In this document: one piece after another, positions 1-7,262 of the stretch
Layout: each line of letters opens with the position of its first letter
Numbering within the stretch: position 1 is the stretch's first letter
DNA from: a bacterium
GTDB taxonomy: Bacteria > Armatimonadota > Zipacnadia > Zipacnadales > Zipacnadaceae
Length of the DNA stretch: 64,000 bases
NCBI GenBank assembly: GCA_030603495.1
Contig: JAUVXR010000001.1
Coordinates: 186,001-250,000, forward strand
Reading direction: 5' to 3'
Translations under genes and position numbers: made by a program
Notes under the pieces: model-generated
The model's database searches: none
Seen by the model: the letters and a program-made list of their open reading frames with translations, nothing else
Told to the model about the DNA's origin: nothing

Positions 1-810
1 AAGCGCCTGCTACGCCATTATTGCCGCAACATAGCCGAGGCCCTCGAACGCCTGGAGCATGGGCAGATCTGCACCTGGTCCGGGCATGACCTATGCTTGG
101 AAATCAGCGAGATGCTGGCGGAGGTCGCCGCTGATCGCTTTGCCGTAGCTATCCCCATTGACAGGACCCTGCGCATCCCCGACGGCGAGGAACTCGCCAG
201 CCTATGTTACCGCATTGCCGACGAACCCGATGTCGTTCTATCCGAGCGGGAGGCAGATCTGGAGGAGGCCATTGCCCAAGCCAGGATGGCTGCCGATTAC
301 GGTGTCGAGATCATCTGGATGACTGCTGATTACTGCTTCAACCAAGGCCCGTTCCTCTCGCCGGAGATGTTCGCCAGATTTGTTACGCCTTTCCTGCAAC
401 GCCAGACCGCCGCATTCAAGGATATGGGTTTCATCACGATCAAGCACACCGACGGCGATATCATGCCGATTCTCGACCAGATCTTCTCGACTAGACCCCA
501 CGCCCTGCACTCGATTGACGCCCAGGCTGGGGTGGATATCGCCGAGGTGCACCGGCGGGCTGAACCCCTGGGGATATGCCTGATCGGCAACGTGGAGCAC
601 CAGTACTTGGAAACAGGTACGGAAGACGATCTGCGTCGGAGTTGCGAATATTGCCTGGAGCACGGCGGCGCGGGCAAGGCTGGCTACGTCTACTCGACCA
701 GCAATGCGATCAACCAGTACAGCCGCATGGACCGCTACCTGCTGATGCAGCAGATCCGTCACGAGAAGATGCGGGAGTTAGGTTACCAGGGGCCGAAGTA
801 TCTCGATTAG
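1..810 (+). CDS. Uroporphyrinogen decarboxylase (URO-D) family protein, 5'-truncated by window edge
   Basis: The reading frame is open from base 1 and ends at TAG 808-810, giving 269 visible residues; the N-terminus lies outside the window. The visible part resembles the C-terminal half of URO-D superfamily barrels (hemE-like and corrinoid-methyltransferase-like proteins): segments such as GVEIIWMTADYC, FITIKHTDGDIMPILDQ, ALHSIDAQAGVDIAEV and GICLIGNVE follow the order of barrel strands in that family. In environmental lineages most such proteins are not true HemE but act in methyl transfer or unknown metabolism. I cannot tell which here, because the N-terminal substrate-binding arginines are missing. 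No co-oriented partner is visible: groESL downstream has its own promoter 320 bases away. Family assignment is solid, reaction unknown. Confidence 0.8.
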   Translation, partial: KRLLRHYCRNIAEALERLEHGQICTWSGHDLCLEISEMLAEVAADRFAVAIPIDRTLRIPDGEELASLCYRIADEPDVVLSEREADLEEAIAQARMAADYGVEIIWMTADYCFNQGPFLSPEMFARFVTPFLQRQTAAFKDMGFITIKHTDGDIMPILDQIFSTRPHALHSIDAQAGVDIAEVHRRAEPLGICLIGNVEHQYLETGTEDDLRRSCEYCLEHGGAGKAGYVYSTSNAINQYSRMDRYLLMQQIRHEKMRELGYQGPKYLD

Positions 811-1128
811 ATGCTACCCAACATCTCACCAGGCCTTGACTACCACTGAATCGGCCGTGCGCTATGCACTCTTCGCCAGTCTGTAGGGACGAATGTTGAG
901 CGTTGTCTGTGAAACATCCGTCCGCACACACAGCGAGGGAAAAACCGCATGTGGTTCTGCAGCAAGCTTACCGCAAAATCGCCCTCGCCGTGAACGCTTG
1001 AACGTCACCCTCAGTAACTAGCTAATTGTCATAGACCGCTTCCCCAAGTTGCTAGGCTACCACATCTACCTCTACCTCTGCCGCTGTAGTCCTTGGTAAG
1101 GCTACCCGGCAGATCACCAATTGCACGG
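811..1128. other. Intergenic region with an imperfect inverted repeat
   Basis: No convincing gene is present between the URO-D-like stop and the groES promoter. Bases 887-923 form an inverted repeat: GGACG-a-ATGTT pairs with AACAT-c-CGTCC across a 15-base loop, ten pairs with one mismatch. No T-run follows, so it is a poor intrinsic terminator. It may be an RNA hairpin at the end of the upstream transcript or a protein-binding palindrome. Confidence 0.4.
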
Positions 1129-1157
1129 TTGACAAAGCCAGTTAATTGTGTTATCTT
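1129..1157 (+). promoter_or_regulatory. Sigma70-type promoter of groESL
   Basis: TTGACA (1129-1134), a 17-base spacer, then TATCTT (1152-1157). The -10 hexamer overlaps the first bases of the CIRCE operator, so a bound repressor would block RNA polymerase. Confidence 0.85.
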
Positions 1158-1182
1158 AGCAGTCTGCCAATGAGAGTGCTAA
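1156..1182 (+). promoter_or_regulatory. CIRCE operator (HrcA binding site)
   Basis: TTAGCAGTC - nine bases - GAGTGCTAA. The CIRCE consensus is TTAGCACTC-N9-GAGTGCTAA, so there is a single mismatch (G for C in the left arm). It sits directly on the groES promoter. The repressor HrcA is encoded in this same window at 25182-26243, so control of groESL by HrcA is a well-supported inference. Confidence 0.93.
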
Positions 1183-1231
1183 GGTGCTGCTACGCTCTAC
1201 GCAGCCTTTGTTTGAAGGGAGGTAAGTTGCA

Positions 1232-1513
1232 GTGGCTCTGAAGATACTCGGTGACCGAGTTATGATCAAAGTGGACGAACCAGAAACCAGCGAAGGAGGC
1301 ATCCACCTGCCCGAATCGGCCCAGGAGAAGCCCCAGCGCGGCAAGGTGGTCGCCGTCGGCGAGGGGCGGCGGCTGGACGACGGGACGCTGGTGCCCCCGG
1401 ATGTCAAAGAAGGCGACAAGGTGATCTTCTCCAAGTACGGCGGCACGGAGATTACCGACGAAGGTGAAGAGTACACAATTCTAGACAGCAGCCAGATCTA
1501 CGCGAAGCTCTAG
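1232..1513 (+). CDS. groES: Co-chaperonin GroES (Cpn10)
   Basis: A protein of 93 residues, the usual length. GroES forms the seven-fold lid that closes the GroEL folding chamber in the cytoplasm. The N-terminus [17 protein letters not shown] and the mobile loop region [26 protein letters not shown] are diagnostic, as is the [14 protein letters not shown] strand. The start is GTG at 1232, chosen because AAGGGAGGT at 1215-1223 lies at ideal distance. It is first in the groES-groEL operon, 69 bases before groEL, and transcribed from the CIRCE-controlled promoter just upstream. Confidence 0.97.
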   Translation: MALKILGDRVMIKVDEPETSEGGIHLPESAQEKPQRGKVVAVGEGRRLDDGTLVPPDVKEGDKVIFSKYGGTEITDEGEEYTILDSSQIYAKL

Positions 1514-1582
1514 AGATGCCCGGTCAGCCCCGACGGACCGAGCATCGCATTAAGAAAACCAAGAGGAGGCGAGTTGTAGGCT

Positions 1583-3235
1583 ATGCCTGCGAAACAGATA
1601 CTATTTGACGAGGCCGCCCGTCGGGCCCTGGAGGCCGGCGCTAACGTCGTCGCCAATGCAGTAAAAGTGACGCTGGGGCCCGCCGGCCGCAACGTGTTGC
1701 TGGAGAAGAGCTTCGGCTCACCCATTATCACCAAGGACGGCGTGACCGTGGCTAAGGAAATTGACCTGGCCGACAACGCCGAGAACACCGGGGCGCAACT
1801 GCTTATCGAGGTGGCCTCGCAGACCAATGACGTGGCCGGCGATGGCACGACCACGGCAACAGTTCTGGCCCAGCATATGCTCAGCAAGGGGCTGAAGTCC
1901 GTGGCCGCTGGAGCCAATCCTATGTTTGTCAAACACGGTATGGATAAAGCCGTGGCCGCAGTTGTGGAAGCCCTGCGCGACCGGGCCATCGAGGTCAAGA
2001 CTGCCGACGAGATGAGGGATGTAGCCGCGATCGCGGGCAACGATCCGCAGATTGGTGAACTGGTTGCAGAGGCAATGCAGGAAGTGGGCAAAGACGGGGT
2101 GATAACCGTGGAGGAGTCGCGGGGCATGGAAACCACCCTGGAGCTGGTCGAGGGCATGCAGTTCGACAAGGGCTACCTCAGCCCGTACATGATCACCGAG
2201 AGAGAAACCATGTCGGCGGTGTTGGAGGAGCCATATATCCTCCTGTTCGAGAAGAAGATCAGCGCCTTGAATGACATGATTCCGCTGCTGGAGAAGATCG
2301 TGCAGTCCGGCAAGCCACTAGTGGTCATCGCTGAAGACGTCGAGGGCGAGGCCCTGGCCACGCTGGTCGTCAACAAGCTGCGCGGAGCTCTTAACGCCGT
2401 GGCTGTGAAGGCCCCTGGCTTTGGCGAACGGCGCAAGGACAGCCTGGAGGACATAGCTATCCTCACCGGCGGGACCTTCTTGTCCGAGGACCTGGGCGTG
2501 AAGCTGGAGAGCGTCACGCTCGACATGCTGGGGACCGCCGCCAAGGTGGTCATTACCGCTGACGACACGACCATCATTGAGGGCGCCGGCAGCGCCGACG
2601 CCATCAAGGGCCGCATTCAGCAACTGCGCCGCCTGATCGAGGAGACCGACTCCAACTACGACCGGGAAAAGCTGGAGGAGCGACTGGCCAAGCTCGCCGG
2701 CGGCGTGGCGGTCATCAACGTGGGCGCAGCGACTGAAACCGAGCTCAAAGAGAAGCAACACCGCTTCGAAGACGCCCTGTCGGCCACGCGGGCGGCTGTC
2801 GAAGAGGGCATTCTGCCCGGCGGCGGCGCCGCGCTGGTCCGCGCCATCCCGGTACTGGACGACATCGAGCTGGATGATGAGGACGAGCAGATCGGCGTCA
2901 ACATCGTCCGGGAAGCGCTCGAGGCCCCCACGCGGCAGCTAGCCAGCAACGCTGGCTTCGAGGGCGCCGTGGTCGTCAAGCGCGTGGCCAAGAATGATGA
3001 CCACAACAGCGGCTTCAATGTCCTGACCGGCGAGTACGAGGACATGGTCAAGGCCGGCATCGTTGACCCCTTGATGGTCACCCGCGCTGCCCTGGAAAAC
3101 GCGGCCAGCATCGCCGGGATGATCCTCACTACCGAGACCGTCCTGGCTGACCTCGAGACCGAAGAGCCACCTGCTATGCCTGGCGGCGGTGGCATGCCCG
3201 GCGGCATGCCCGGCGGCGGTATGCCGATGATGTAG
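1583..3235 (+). CDS. groEL: Chaperonin GroEL (Cpn60)
   Basis: A protein of 550 residues, full length for the family. GroEL is the ATP-driven double-ring folding chamber. Visible signatures include [17 protein letters not shown]-type equatorial sequence (here [18 protein letters not shown]), the ATP-site [10 protein letters not shown] motif, the apical [11 protein letters not shown] segment, and a Gly/Met-rich tail ending MPGGGMPMM, typical of GroEL C-termini that line the cavity. AAGAGGAGG at 1561-1569 serves as ribosome-binding site. It is co-transcribed with groES under HrcA/CIRCE control, and the operon ends at a strong hairpin at 3274-3306. Confidence 0.98.
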   Translation: MPAKQILFDEAARRALEAGANVVANAVKVTLGPAGRNVLLEKSFGSPIITKDGVTVAKEIDLADNAENTGAQLLIEVASQTNDVAGDGTTTATVLAQHMLSKGLKSVAAGANPMFVKHGMDKAVAAVVEALRDRAIEVKTADEMRDVAAIAGNDPQIGELVAEAMQEVGKDGVITVEESRGMETTLELVEGMQFDKGYLSPYMITERETMSAVLEEPYILLFEKKISALNDMIPLLEKIVQSGKPLVVIAEDVEGEALATLVVNKLRGALNAVAVKAPGFGERRKDSLEDIAILTGGTFLSEDLGVKLESVTLDMLGTAAKVVITADDTTIIEGAGSADAIKGRIQQLRRLIEETDSNYDREKLEERLAKLAGGVAVINVGAATETELKEKQHRFEDALSATRAAVEEGILPGGGAALVRAIPVLDDIELDDEDEQIGVNIVREALEAPTRQLASNAGFEGAVVVKRVAKNDDHNSGFNVLTGEYEDMVKAGIVDPLMVTRAALENAASIAGMILTTETVLADLETEEPPAMPGGGGMPGGMPGGGMPMM

Positions 3236-3273
3236 GGCACGCTCAACTAGAGTCAACACTCAACTGGTACCCC

Positions 3274-3306
3274 GAGCAGAGGCCATCGGCCTCTGCTCTT
3301 CTTTTT
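3274..3306 (+). terminator. Intrinsic terminator of groESL
   Basis: A perfect 11-base-pair stem (GAGCAGAGGCC / GGCCTCTGCTC) with a three-base loop ATC, followed by TTCTTTTT. It lies 38 bases past the groEL stop codon. Confidence 0.93.
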
Positions 3307-3316
3307 GGAGCACAGT

Positions 3317-4058
3317 TCAGTTCCCGGACGGCGGAGCGGGCGTGAGGATGAGTCGCCCATCCGGGCCCAGCACGATCCGCGTCCAGTGCCGCCGGCGCAC
3401 CGACCACAGCCACAGAGGCAACAGAAAGAGCATATCCGTGGGCCGAAATCCGCTCGCAACCCCCAGAGCCAGCGCGGCAGGCCAGACGGCAGCGCGGTCG
3501 TCGGTGAGCATCCGCCAGCACAGGTAACCGACCAGAGCCGCGAAGAAGCCCGAGACAGCGTAGGTGTCACCGTGTGTGGCGTAGACCCAGGCCAACGGAC
3601 TGAAGATGGTCAGCGCCGCAGTCACCACCGCTCCCCGCTTACCCGCCAGGCGATCACCCCACCAGGTCAGCAGCGCAGCGGTCAGCCCTGCGGCGAGCAG
3701 GCTGAGTGCAACCAAGGCCGCATAAGGTGGCAAGCCCCAGCAGGTGCAGCAGCTTGGCGCTGTGGACGTAGAGGAAGTATCCCGGGGGATGGGGCTGGTG
3801 CAAGGTGATATCGTAGCGCAGTATGCCCAGCACGTACTGGACGCTGTCCCAGCTCAGGGGCAGGCGCGTACGAAAGGGCCAGCGCAGCGCGATGGCCGCT
3901 ATCCCTGCCACCACCGCCCACAGCTTTGTCCCCGCCGACAGTCCTACCCCACCGAACGAAGGCTCTGGCCTCGCACTTCGTTCCAGATTGTCCAACTCGT
4001 TCCCTACGCCACTCATAAGAGCAGAACCTGACGCTCCGCGTTCTACACTGCGTATCAA
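3317..4058 (-). pseudogene. Remnant of a multi-membrane-span glycosyltransferase (GT39/ArnT-like), frameshifted and C-terminally truncated
   Basis: Two leftward frames join at about 3725-3735. The upstream frame (ATG 4016 or an earlier start to 4058) encodes a membrane span LWAVVAGIAAIAL and the segment LPLSWDSVQYVLGILRYDI with HQPHPPGYFLYVHSAKLLH. The downstream frame continues PYAALVALSLLAAGL, then SPLAWVYATHGDTYAVSGFF and GFRPTDMLFLLPLWL. The W-D-S and HPPGY elements are typical of lipid-linked sugar transferases of the GT39/PMT type. The shift falls next to a GGGG run. The joined product is only about 235 residues, against roughly 450-600 for the family, and stops just before the groEL terminator, so the C-terminal half is missing. 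A one-base assembly error could explain the frameshift but not the missing half. Confidence 0.75.
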
Positions 4059-4254
4059 ACCACAACTATGCTTCGCTGCTAGAACGGCCCAGATCTTTTC
4101 TCGGTGCGAATCCCCGTACTCCAGCAGAGGAGAGCTTGAATTGATCGAGATAGCAAGGCGTGCTGTCAGGATAGCGAACTCTCAAGAAACGAGGTTTAGA
4201 CGAGCTATCCATTAGGTATACTATAGCCGAAGCCGAAGGAAATTCGAGAGACCC
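4059..4254. other. Intergenic region upstream of the pilin operon
   Basis: I see no gene here between the pseudogene and the pilin promoter at 4255-4283. The stretch becomes AT-richer toward the promoter and contains a second possible -10-like box around 4216-4225 (TATACTATAG) without a good -35 partner. Confidence 0.4.
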
Positions 4255-4283
4255 TTGACAATTGGTGCCAATTATGCTATAGT
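4255..4283 (+). promoter_or_regulatory. Sigma70-type promoter of the Flp/Tad operon
   Basis: TTGACA (4255-4260), 17-base spacer, TATAGT (4278-4283). This near-consensus element implies a leader of about 100 bases before the first small open frame at 4390. Confidence 0.85.
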
Positions 4284-4389
4284 CCTAAGTTACATCTCAG
4301 CTTTAGATAGCCACAATGTAAAGATAAGCTGGCCGATCTAAAGATAACACAGAGCGGGTGTAGTCGGGGAAGCAACTGGAGACACAGCC

Positions 4390-4521
4390 ATGGACCAGAT
4401 CATACAGCAAGCTTTAGCGGAGCACGGTGCCTTGATGGTAATCCAGTATGTCCTGATGATTCCGCTGGTTGCTACTGCAGTACTGGCGGGCTGGCGGGCG
4501 ATGGGCAACGTGTTGCGGTAG
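4390..4521 (+). CDS. 43-residue hydrophobic peptide, divergent Flp-pilin-like
   Basis: ATG at 4390 has GGAG at 4378-4381 eight bases upstream. The frame ends at TAG 4519-4521 and encodes 43 residues: a polar head (MDQIIQQALAEHG) followed by one hydrophobic helix (VIQYVLMIPLVATAVLAGW). It lies directly behind the operon promoter and ahead of three recognisable Flp pilins. The head-Gly-hydrophobic pattern mimics a class III prepilin (AEHG then ALMVIQY), but the conserved Glu at position +5 after the cleavage Gly is absent: the E-Y pair appears as Q-Y, one residue later. It could be a degenerate or minor pilin, or an unrelated membrane peptide. Context and ribosome-binding site favour a real gene. 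Confidence 0.6.
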   Translation: MDQIIQQALAEHGALMVIQYVLMIPLVATAVLAGWRAMGNVLR

Positions 4522-4631
4522 GCGTCAACTGCTATTAACTGCTCGGCAGACTCGAGGGTTCGGAAATCGGCCGGAGAGTACGCCAGCAAGTAATTAGCAA
4601 CACTAATCCCTAAAGAAAGGGGGGAGATAAA

Positions 4632-4814
4632 GTGGACAAGATCAAGGCTCTGTATCACGACGAGGATGGTGTTACCACGGTGGAGTACGCGTTGCTGCTT
4701 GCTGTTCTGATCGTAGGCGCGGTCACGATCTGGACCGCCCTCAAGGGCAGCATCGAGGGTGCCGTCGATGCCGCTGGGACTGAACTGGCCAGCCCGACTG
4801 AACCCGGTGTGTAG
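4632..4814 (+). CDS. flp: Flp/Fap-type prepilin (class III type IV pilin)
   Basis: A 60-residue prepilin with a short charged leader MDKIKALYHDEDG, then VTTVEYALLLAVLIVGAVTIW. The Gly before the hydrophobic helix and the Glu-Tyr pair at +5/+6 are the hallmark of Flp pilins. Prepilin peptidase should cut after Gly13, and the mature pilin polymerises through its N-terminal helix. The GTG start at 4632 follows a long purine stretch (GGGGGGAG). It shares its cleavage-site block with the pilin at 5478-5687, so the two are paralogues, and its peptidase is encoded downstream at 5793. Confidence 0.93.
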   Translation: MDKIKALYHDEDGVTTVEYALLLAVLIVGAVTIWTALKGSIEGAVDAAGTELASPTEPGV

Positions 4815-5197
4815 TCAGTAACGTGTGCAACTAACTCTCACCATCCCCACACGATCGCGGGTCGCACGACCACCGGAGAATACGATGCTCGCCGCCAACA
4901 TCCGAACAACTCGGAGCAGCATAATCAGCGGCTCAGACCCGAACCGACAACAGATGCCGTCGGAGACCAAACAACTGAACATCGCATCGGGTCACGAGCA
5001 CATTCTCTGCCGCAGCCCGCATTCGCGTATCTCGCAAATGTTCGGCTGTCGAAAAACCTGGCGAAGGGGGGAACTGGTCTACAACTCATCCTGCGAGAGT
5101 GGGCAACAGGCGATTAGGATCGTCCAACCAGTTCCCTCTGCTATTATCAAACTGAATAACTTAGAATAACTCAATAGAGGATCGCGGCTCAAGGCCG
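4815..5197. other. Intergenic spacer between pilin genes
   Basis: This 383-base stretch separates the first canonical pilin from the second. A 345-base rightward frame exists here, but its translation (Arg/Ser-rich, no hydrophobic helix, no family resemblance) does not look real. No clear terminator or promoter hexamers were found, although the 40 bases before 5175 are AT-rich and could hold a weak promoter. Confidence 0.4.
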
Positions 5198-5386
5198 ATG
5201 CGAAGCATAGGGGCAACCCTTCGCAAACTACTGACGGACGAACGAGCCGTAACCAGCGTCGAATACGCTGTGTTGCTGTGCGGCTTGATACTGGGCGCTG
5301 CCGCCATCTGGACGAGCCTGCAGGCGAGTATGCAAGCATCGGTAGCCAATGCTCAAGCGGATCTGGATGCCGCGCCCACCTTGTAG
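5198..5386 (+). CDS. flp: Flp-type prepilin paralogue with Ala at the cleavage position
   Basis: A 62-residue prepilin: leader MRSIGATLRKLLTDERA followed by VTSVEYAVLLCGLILGAAAIW. The Glu-Tyr pair at +5/+6 is kept, but the residue before the cleavage point is Ala instead of Gly, and the helix contains a Cys. Type IV prepilin peptidases normally require Gly at -1, though some tolerate Ala, so processing may be slower or this may be a minor pilin. It lies between two pilin genes with the canonical Gly. The start is supported by position rather than by a strong ribosome-binding site. Confidence 0.88.
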   Translation: MRSIGATLRKLLTDERAVTSVEYAVLLCGLILGAAAIWTSLQASMQASVANAQADLDAAPTL

Positions 5387-5477
5387 CAATTGCCCGGCGA
5401 GTCGGCAAGTAGCAAATCGGCCCAGACGATTTCGCGGCTACCACAGTGGGGTATAGTAGCGGAAGAGTTGGTCAACA

Positions 5478-5687
5478 ATGAGAATTTGGTGCCAGCGATT
5501 CATAACTGACGAGGACGGTGTAACCACCGTCGAGTACGCGCTTCTGCTGTCGGCAATAGCTGTGGGCTTGACTGTCACGTGGCACTCTTTGGGCGACAGT
5601 ATGGTGAAGGTGGTGGGGGACACAAACGAGGTCCTCGACCCGGCGCCACAGGCACTATCTTGCGCAAGAGCAGAAGCATATCAATGA
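5478..5687 (+). CDS. flp: Flp-type prepilin paralogue
   Basis: A 69-residue prepilin: leader MRIWCQRFITDEDG, then VTTVEYALLLSAIAVGLTVTW. The block DEDGVTTVEYALLL is identical to that of the pilin at 4632-4814, while the tails differ. This copy has a longer C-terminal extension (VLDPAPQALSCARAEAYQ) with a Cys. GGAAG lies about 12 bases before the ATG. The pattern suggests duplication with a conserved export and assembly segment and a diverging exposed tail. Confidence 0.92.
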   Translation: MRIWCQRFITDEDGVTTVEYALLLSAIAVGLTVTWHSLGDSMVKVVGDTNEVLDPAPQALSCARAEAYQ

Positions 5688-5792
5688 CTGCAATGTTGAA
5701 CCAACTATGGCAAGATGAATCAGCGGGGGATAGCAGTGGGCAAACTGGCCGATAACTTGCCTGTCGTGGATCAATGGAGATAACGAATAACG

Positions 5793-6317
5793 ATGCTAAC
5801 GACGATTCTGACAGGCCTGACCTTACTGGTGGTGACGGTTGCGGTCTACACCGACGTCCGCTGGGGCAAGATACTCAATGCCCTGACCATGCCGGGGATC
5901 GTGGTGGGCCTGTTACTTAATTCAATCCGGGACGGTACGGGCGGTTTGCTGCTGAGCCTAGCCGGAATCGGTCTGGGGCTGGGTTTGTTTGTGCTAAGCT
6001 CTTTCCTCGGCCGAATAATAGGCGGCGGCGACATCAAGTTACTGATGGCTATAGGCGCTCTGCAGGGCCCGTCGTTTCTGCTGTGGGCCCTATTCTATGC
6101 GGCCATCATTGGCGGCGTCCTGGCCATCGCTATCGCCCTGCAACATGGCATACTGATGCATAAGCTCAAAGCCCTATTCGCCGGTCTCTATTTGCGGATG
6201 ACTTGCAAGGTGCCCATGGACATCGAAGAGAGCTCAGCAAGCAGCCCGCGTCTGCCGTATGCCATTGCCATCAGTTTCGGCGTAGTGGCGGCCATGCTCA
6301 TACCACACGTGCCGTGA
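5793..6317 (+). CDS. cpaA: Flp prepilin peptidase (A24 family)
   Basis: A 174-residue polytopic inner-membrane aspartyl protease that removes the leader of Flp pilins and TadE-type pseudopilins. Both catalytic aspartates are visible: Asp21 in AVYTDVRWGKILNALT and Asp80 in the GGGDIKLL motif (GxGD). It lacks the N-terminal methylase domain of PilD-type enzymes, as is usual for CpaA/TadV. It follows the pilins and precedes tadE, 22 bases apart, in one operon. Confidence 0.94.
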   Translation: MLTTILTGLTLLVVTVAVYTDVRWGKILNALTMPGIVVGLLLNSIRDGTGGLLLSLAGIGLGLGLFVLSSFLGRIIGGGDIKLLMAIGALQGPSFLLWALFYAAIIGGVLAIAIALQHGILMHKLKALFAGLYLRMTCKVPMDIEESSASSPRLPYAIAISFGVVAAMLIPHVP

Positions 6318-6339
6318 GGGAGTTGGAGGTGCATTAAGA

Positions 6340-6855
6340 ATGAGACAAGTCAGCGCAACGGACAAGAAGATAGTCCTTAAAGTGCAGCGACCGATTAGCG
6401 TTGGAAGTATTTCGGTGGAGATGTGCCTAGTCGCTCCAGTACTTCTGGTGCTGCTGTTCGGGATCATCGAGTTCGGCTTGATATTCAAAGACACTGCGAT
6501 ACTCAAGCAGTCAGCTCGAGAGGGAGCCAGAACTGCGGCAGTCGGAGCCACCACTGCTGAGATCACAGACCAGGTGATCGCGAGTGCGGTTACCATAAGC
6601 CAAGAGAACCTTGACATCGAGCTAAAGTATCGGGTCTACGCAGCGGGCTGGCCGGCCTGGGACACGGCGGCTGTGCTGGGCGATATGGGCAGCGGTGGGG
6701 ATATCCAGAACAACGCTCCTGAAGGCGCCCAGATCAGGGTGCAAGTTACCTACCCCCACCACCTGATCAGTGGCCGGCTGTTTTCGCAGTTGGCGGATGA
6801 CCCGGAGAGCCAGACCATGACTCTGGTGACGTCAGCGACGATGCGCAGGGAGTGA
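6340..6855 (+). CDS. tadE: TadE-like pseudopilin
   Basis: A 171-residue protein with one N-terminal membrane helix (SISVEMCLVAPVLLVLLFGIIEFGLIF), a conserved TadE signature with Glu near the start of the helix, then SAREGARTAAVGA and a C-terminal beta-rich part. TadE pseudopilins are cut by the Tad prepilin peptidase and are needed for pilus assembly; here VG precedes SISVEM as the likely site. GGAGG lies 11 bases before ATG. No second TadF or TadG gene is seen nearby. Confidence 0.87.
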   Translation: MRQVSATDKKIVLKVQRPISVGSISVEMCLVAPVLLVLLFGIIEFGLIFKDTAILKQSAREGARTAAVGATTAEITDQVIASAVTISQENLDIELKYRVYAAGWPAWDTAAVLGDMGSGGDIQNNAPEGAQIRVQVTYPHHLISGRLFSQLADDPESQTMTLVTSATMRRE

Positions 6856-7160
6856 CACGAGCCAGTCGGCAGGTAGTGACACCGGGCATGGCCAAGCAGG
6901 CCTTTCGGTGGCCACTACCAGCCATTGGCGACGGCCTCCGCGGGCCCACCTAGAGCTGGTGGCGATAGCATCACCTGGGCCTAAGCGCTTCAGAGAGCAC
7001 CTTTTCTGGGCAAAGACGGGAGATTTTGGGCAAGTCCACCTGACAGCCAAAACGGCCCACAGCGGCCAATAGCAGCACCATACGGGCCAATTGCACCGAC
7101 TACGCGGGCACCGGTGTCGCGTCTATTGTGCCCCAGGGCTTCCCTTTTTCTGGCATAGTG
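6856..7160. other. Intergenic region between tadE and cpaB
   Basis: About 400 bases separate tadE from cpaB, which is long for this compact locus. I see no gene; the longest frames are under 75 codons, without family resemblance. The last 100 bases hold the cpaB promoter at 7161-7169. The stretch may be the eroded remains of another Tad gene (TadF/TadG would be expected here), but no similarity is visible to support that. Confidence 0.35.
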
Positions 7161-7169
7161 TGGTATAAT
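7161..7169 (+). promoter_or_regulatory. Extended -10 promoter before cpaB
   Basis: TGGTATAAT is a full extended -10 element (TG-N-TATAAT). No good -35 is present 17 bases upstream, which extended -10 promoters can dispense with. It would give the cpaB-tadC block its own transcript, separate from the pilin transcript. Confidence 0.65.
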
Positions 7170-7262
7170 TATGGTACTAGAGGTGGTATCGTCACACTAC
7201 CGCGCGAAAAGGAGAAACGAGTTACTAGTAAACCAACAGAATAGGGAAGGGGCGCTTCGAAG

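Noticed and set aside
3305-3808. A 167-codon rightward frame opposite the glycosyltransferase remnant
   Set aside because: It is the antisense shadow of a recognisable membrane protein and has a low-complexity Arg/Gln/Pro-rich translation.
4825-5169. A 114-codon rightward frame between two pilin genes
   Set aside because: Its translation is Arg/Ser/Thr-rich, has no hydrophobic helix or family resemblance, and lacks a good ribosome-binding site.
5697-5759. A 20-codon frame starting MLNQLWQDESAG, possibly another pilin head
   Set aside because: It only weakly resembles a prepilin leader and stops before any hydrophobic helix.
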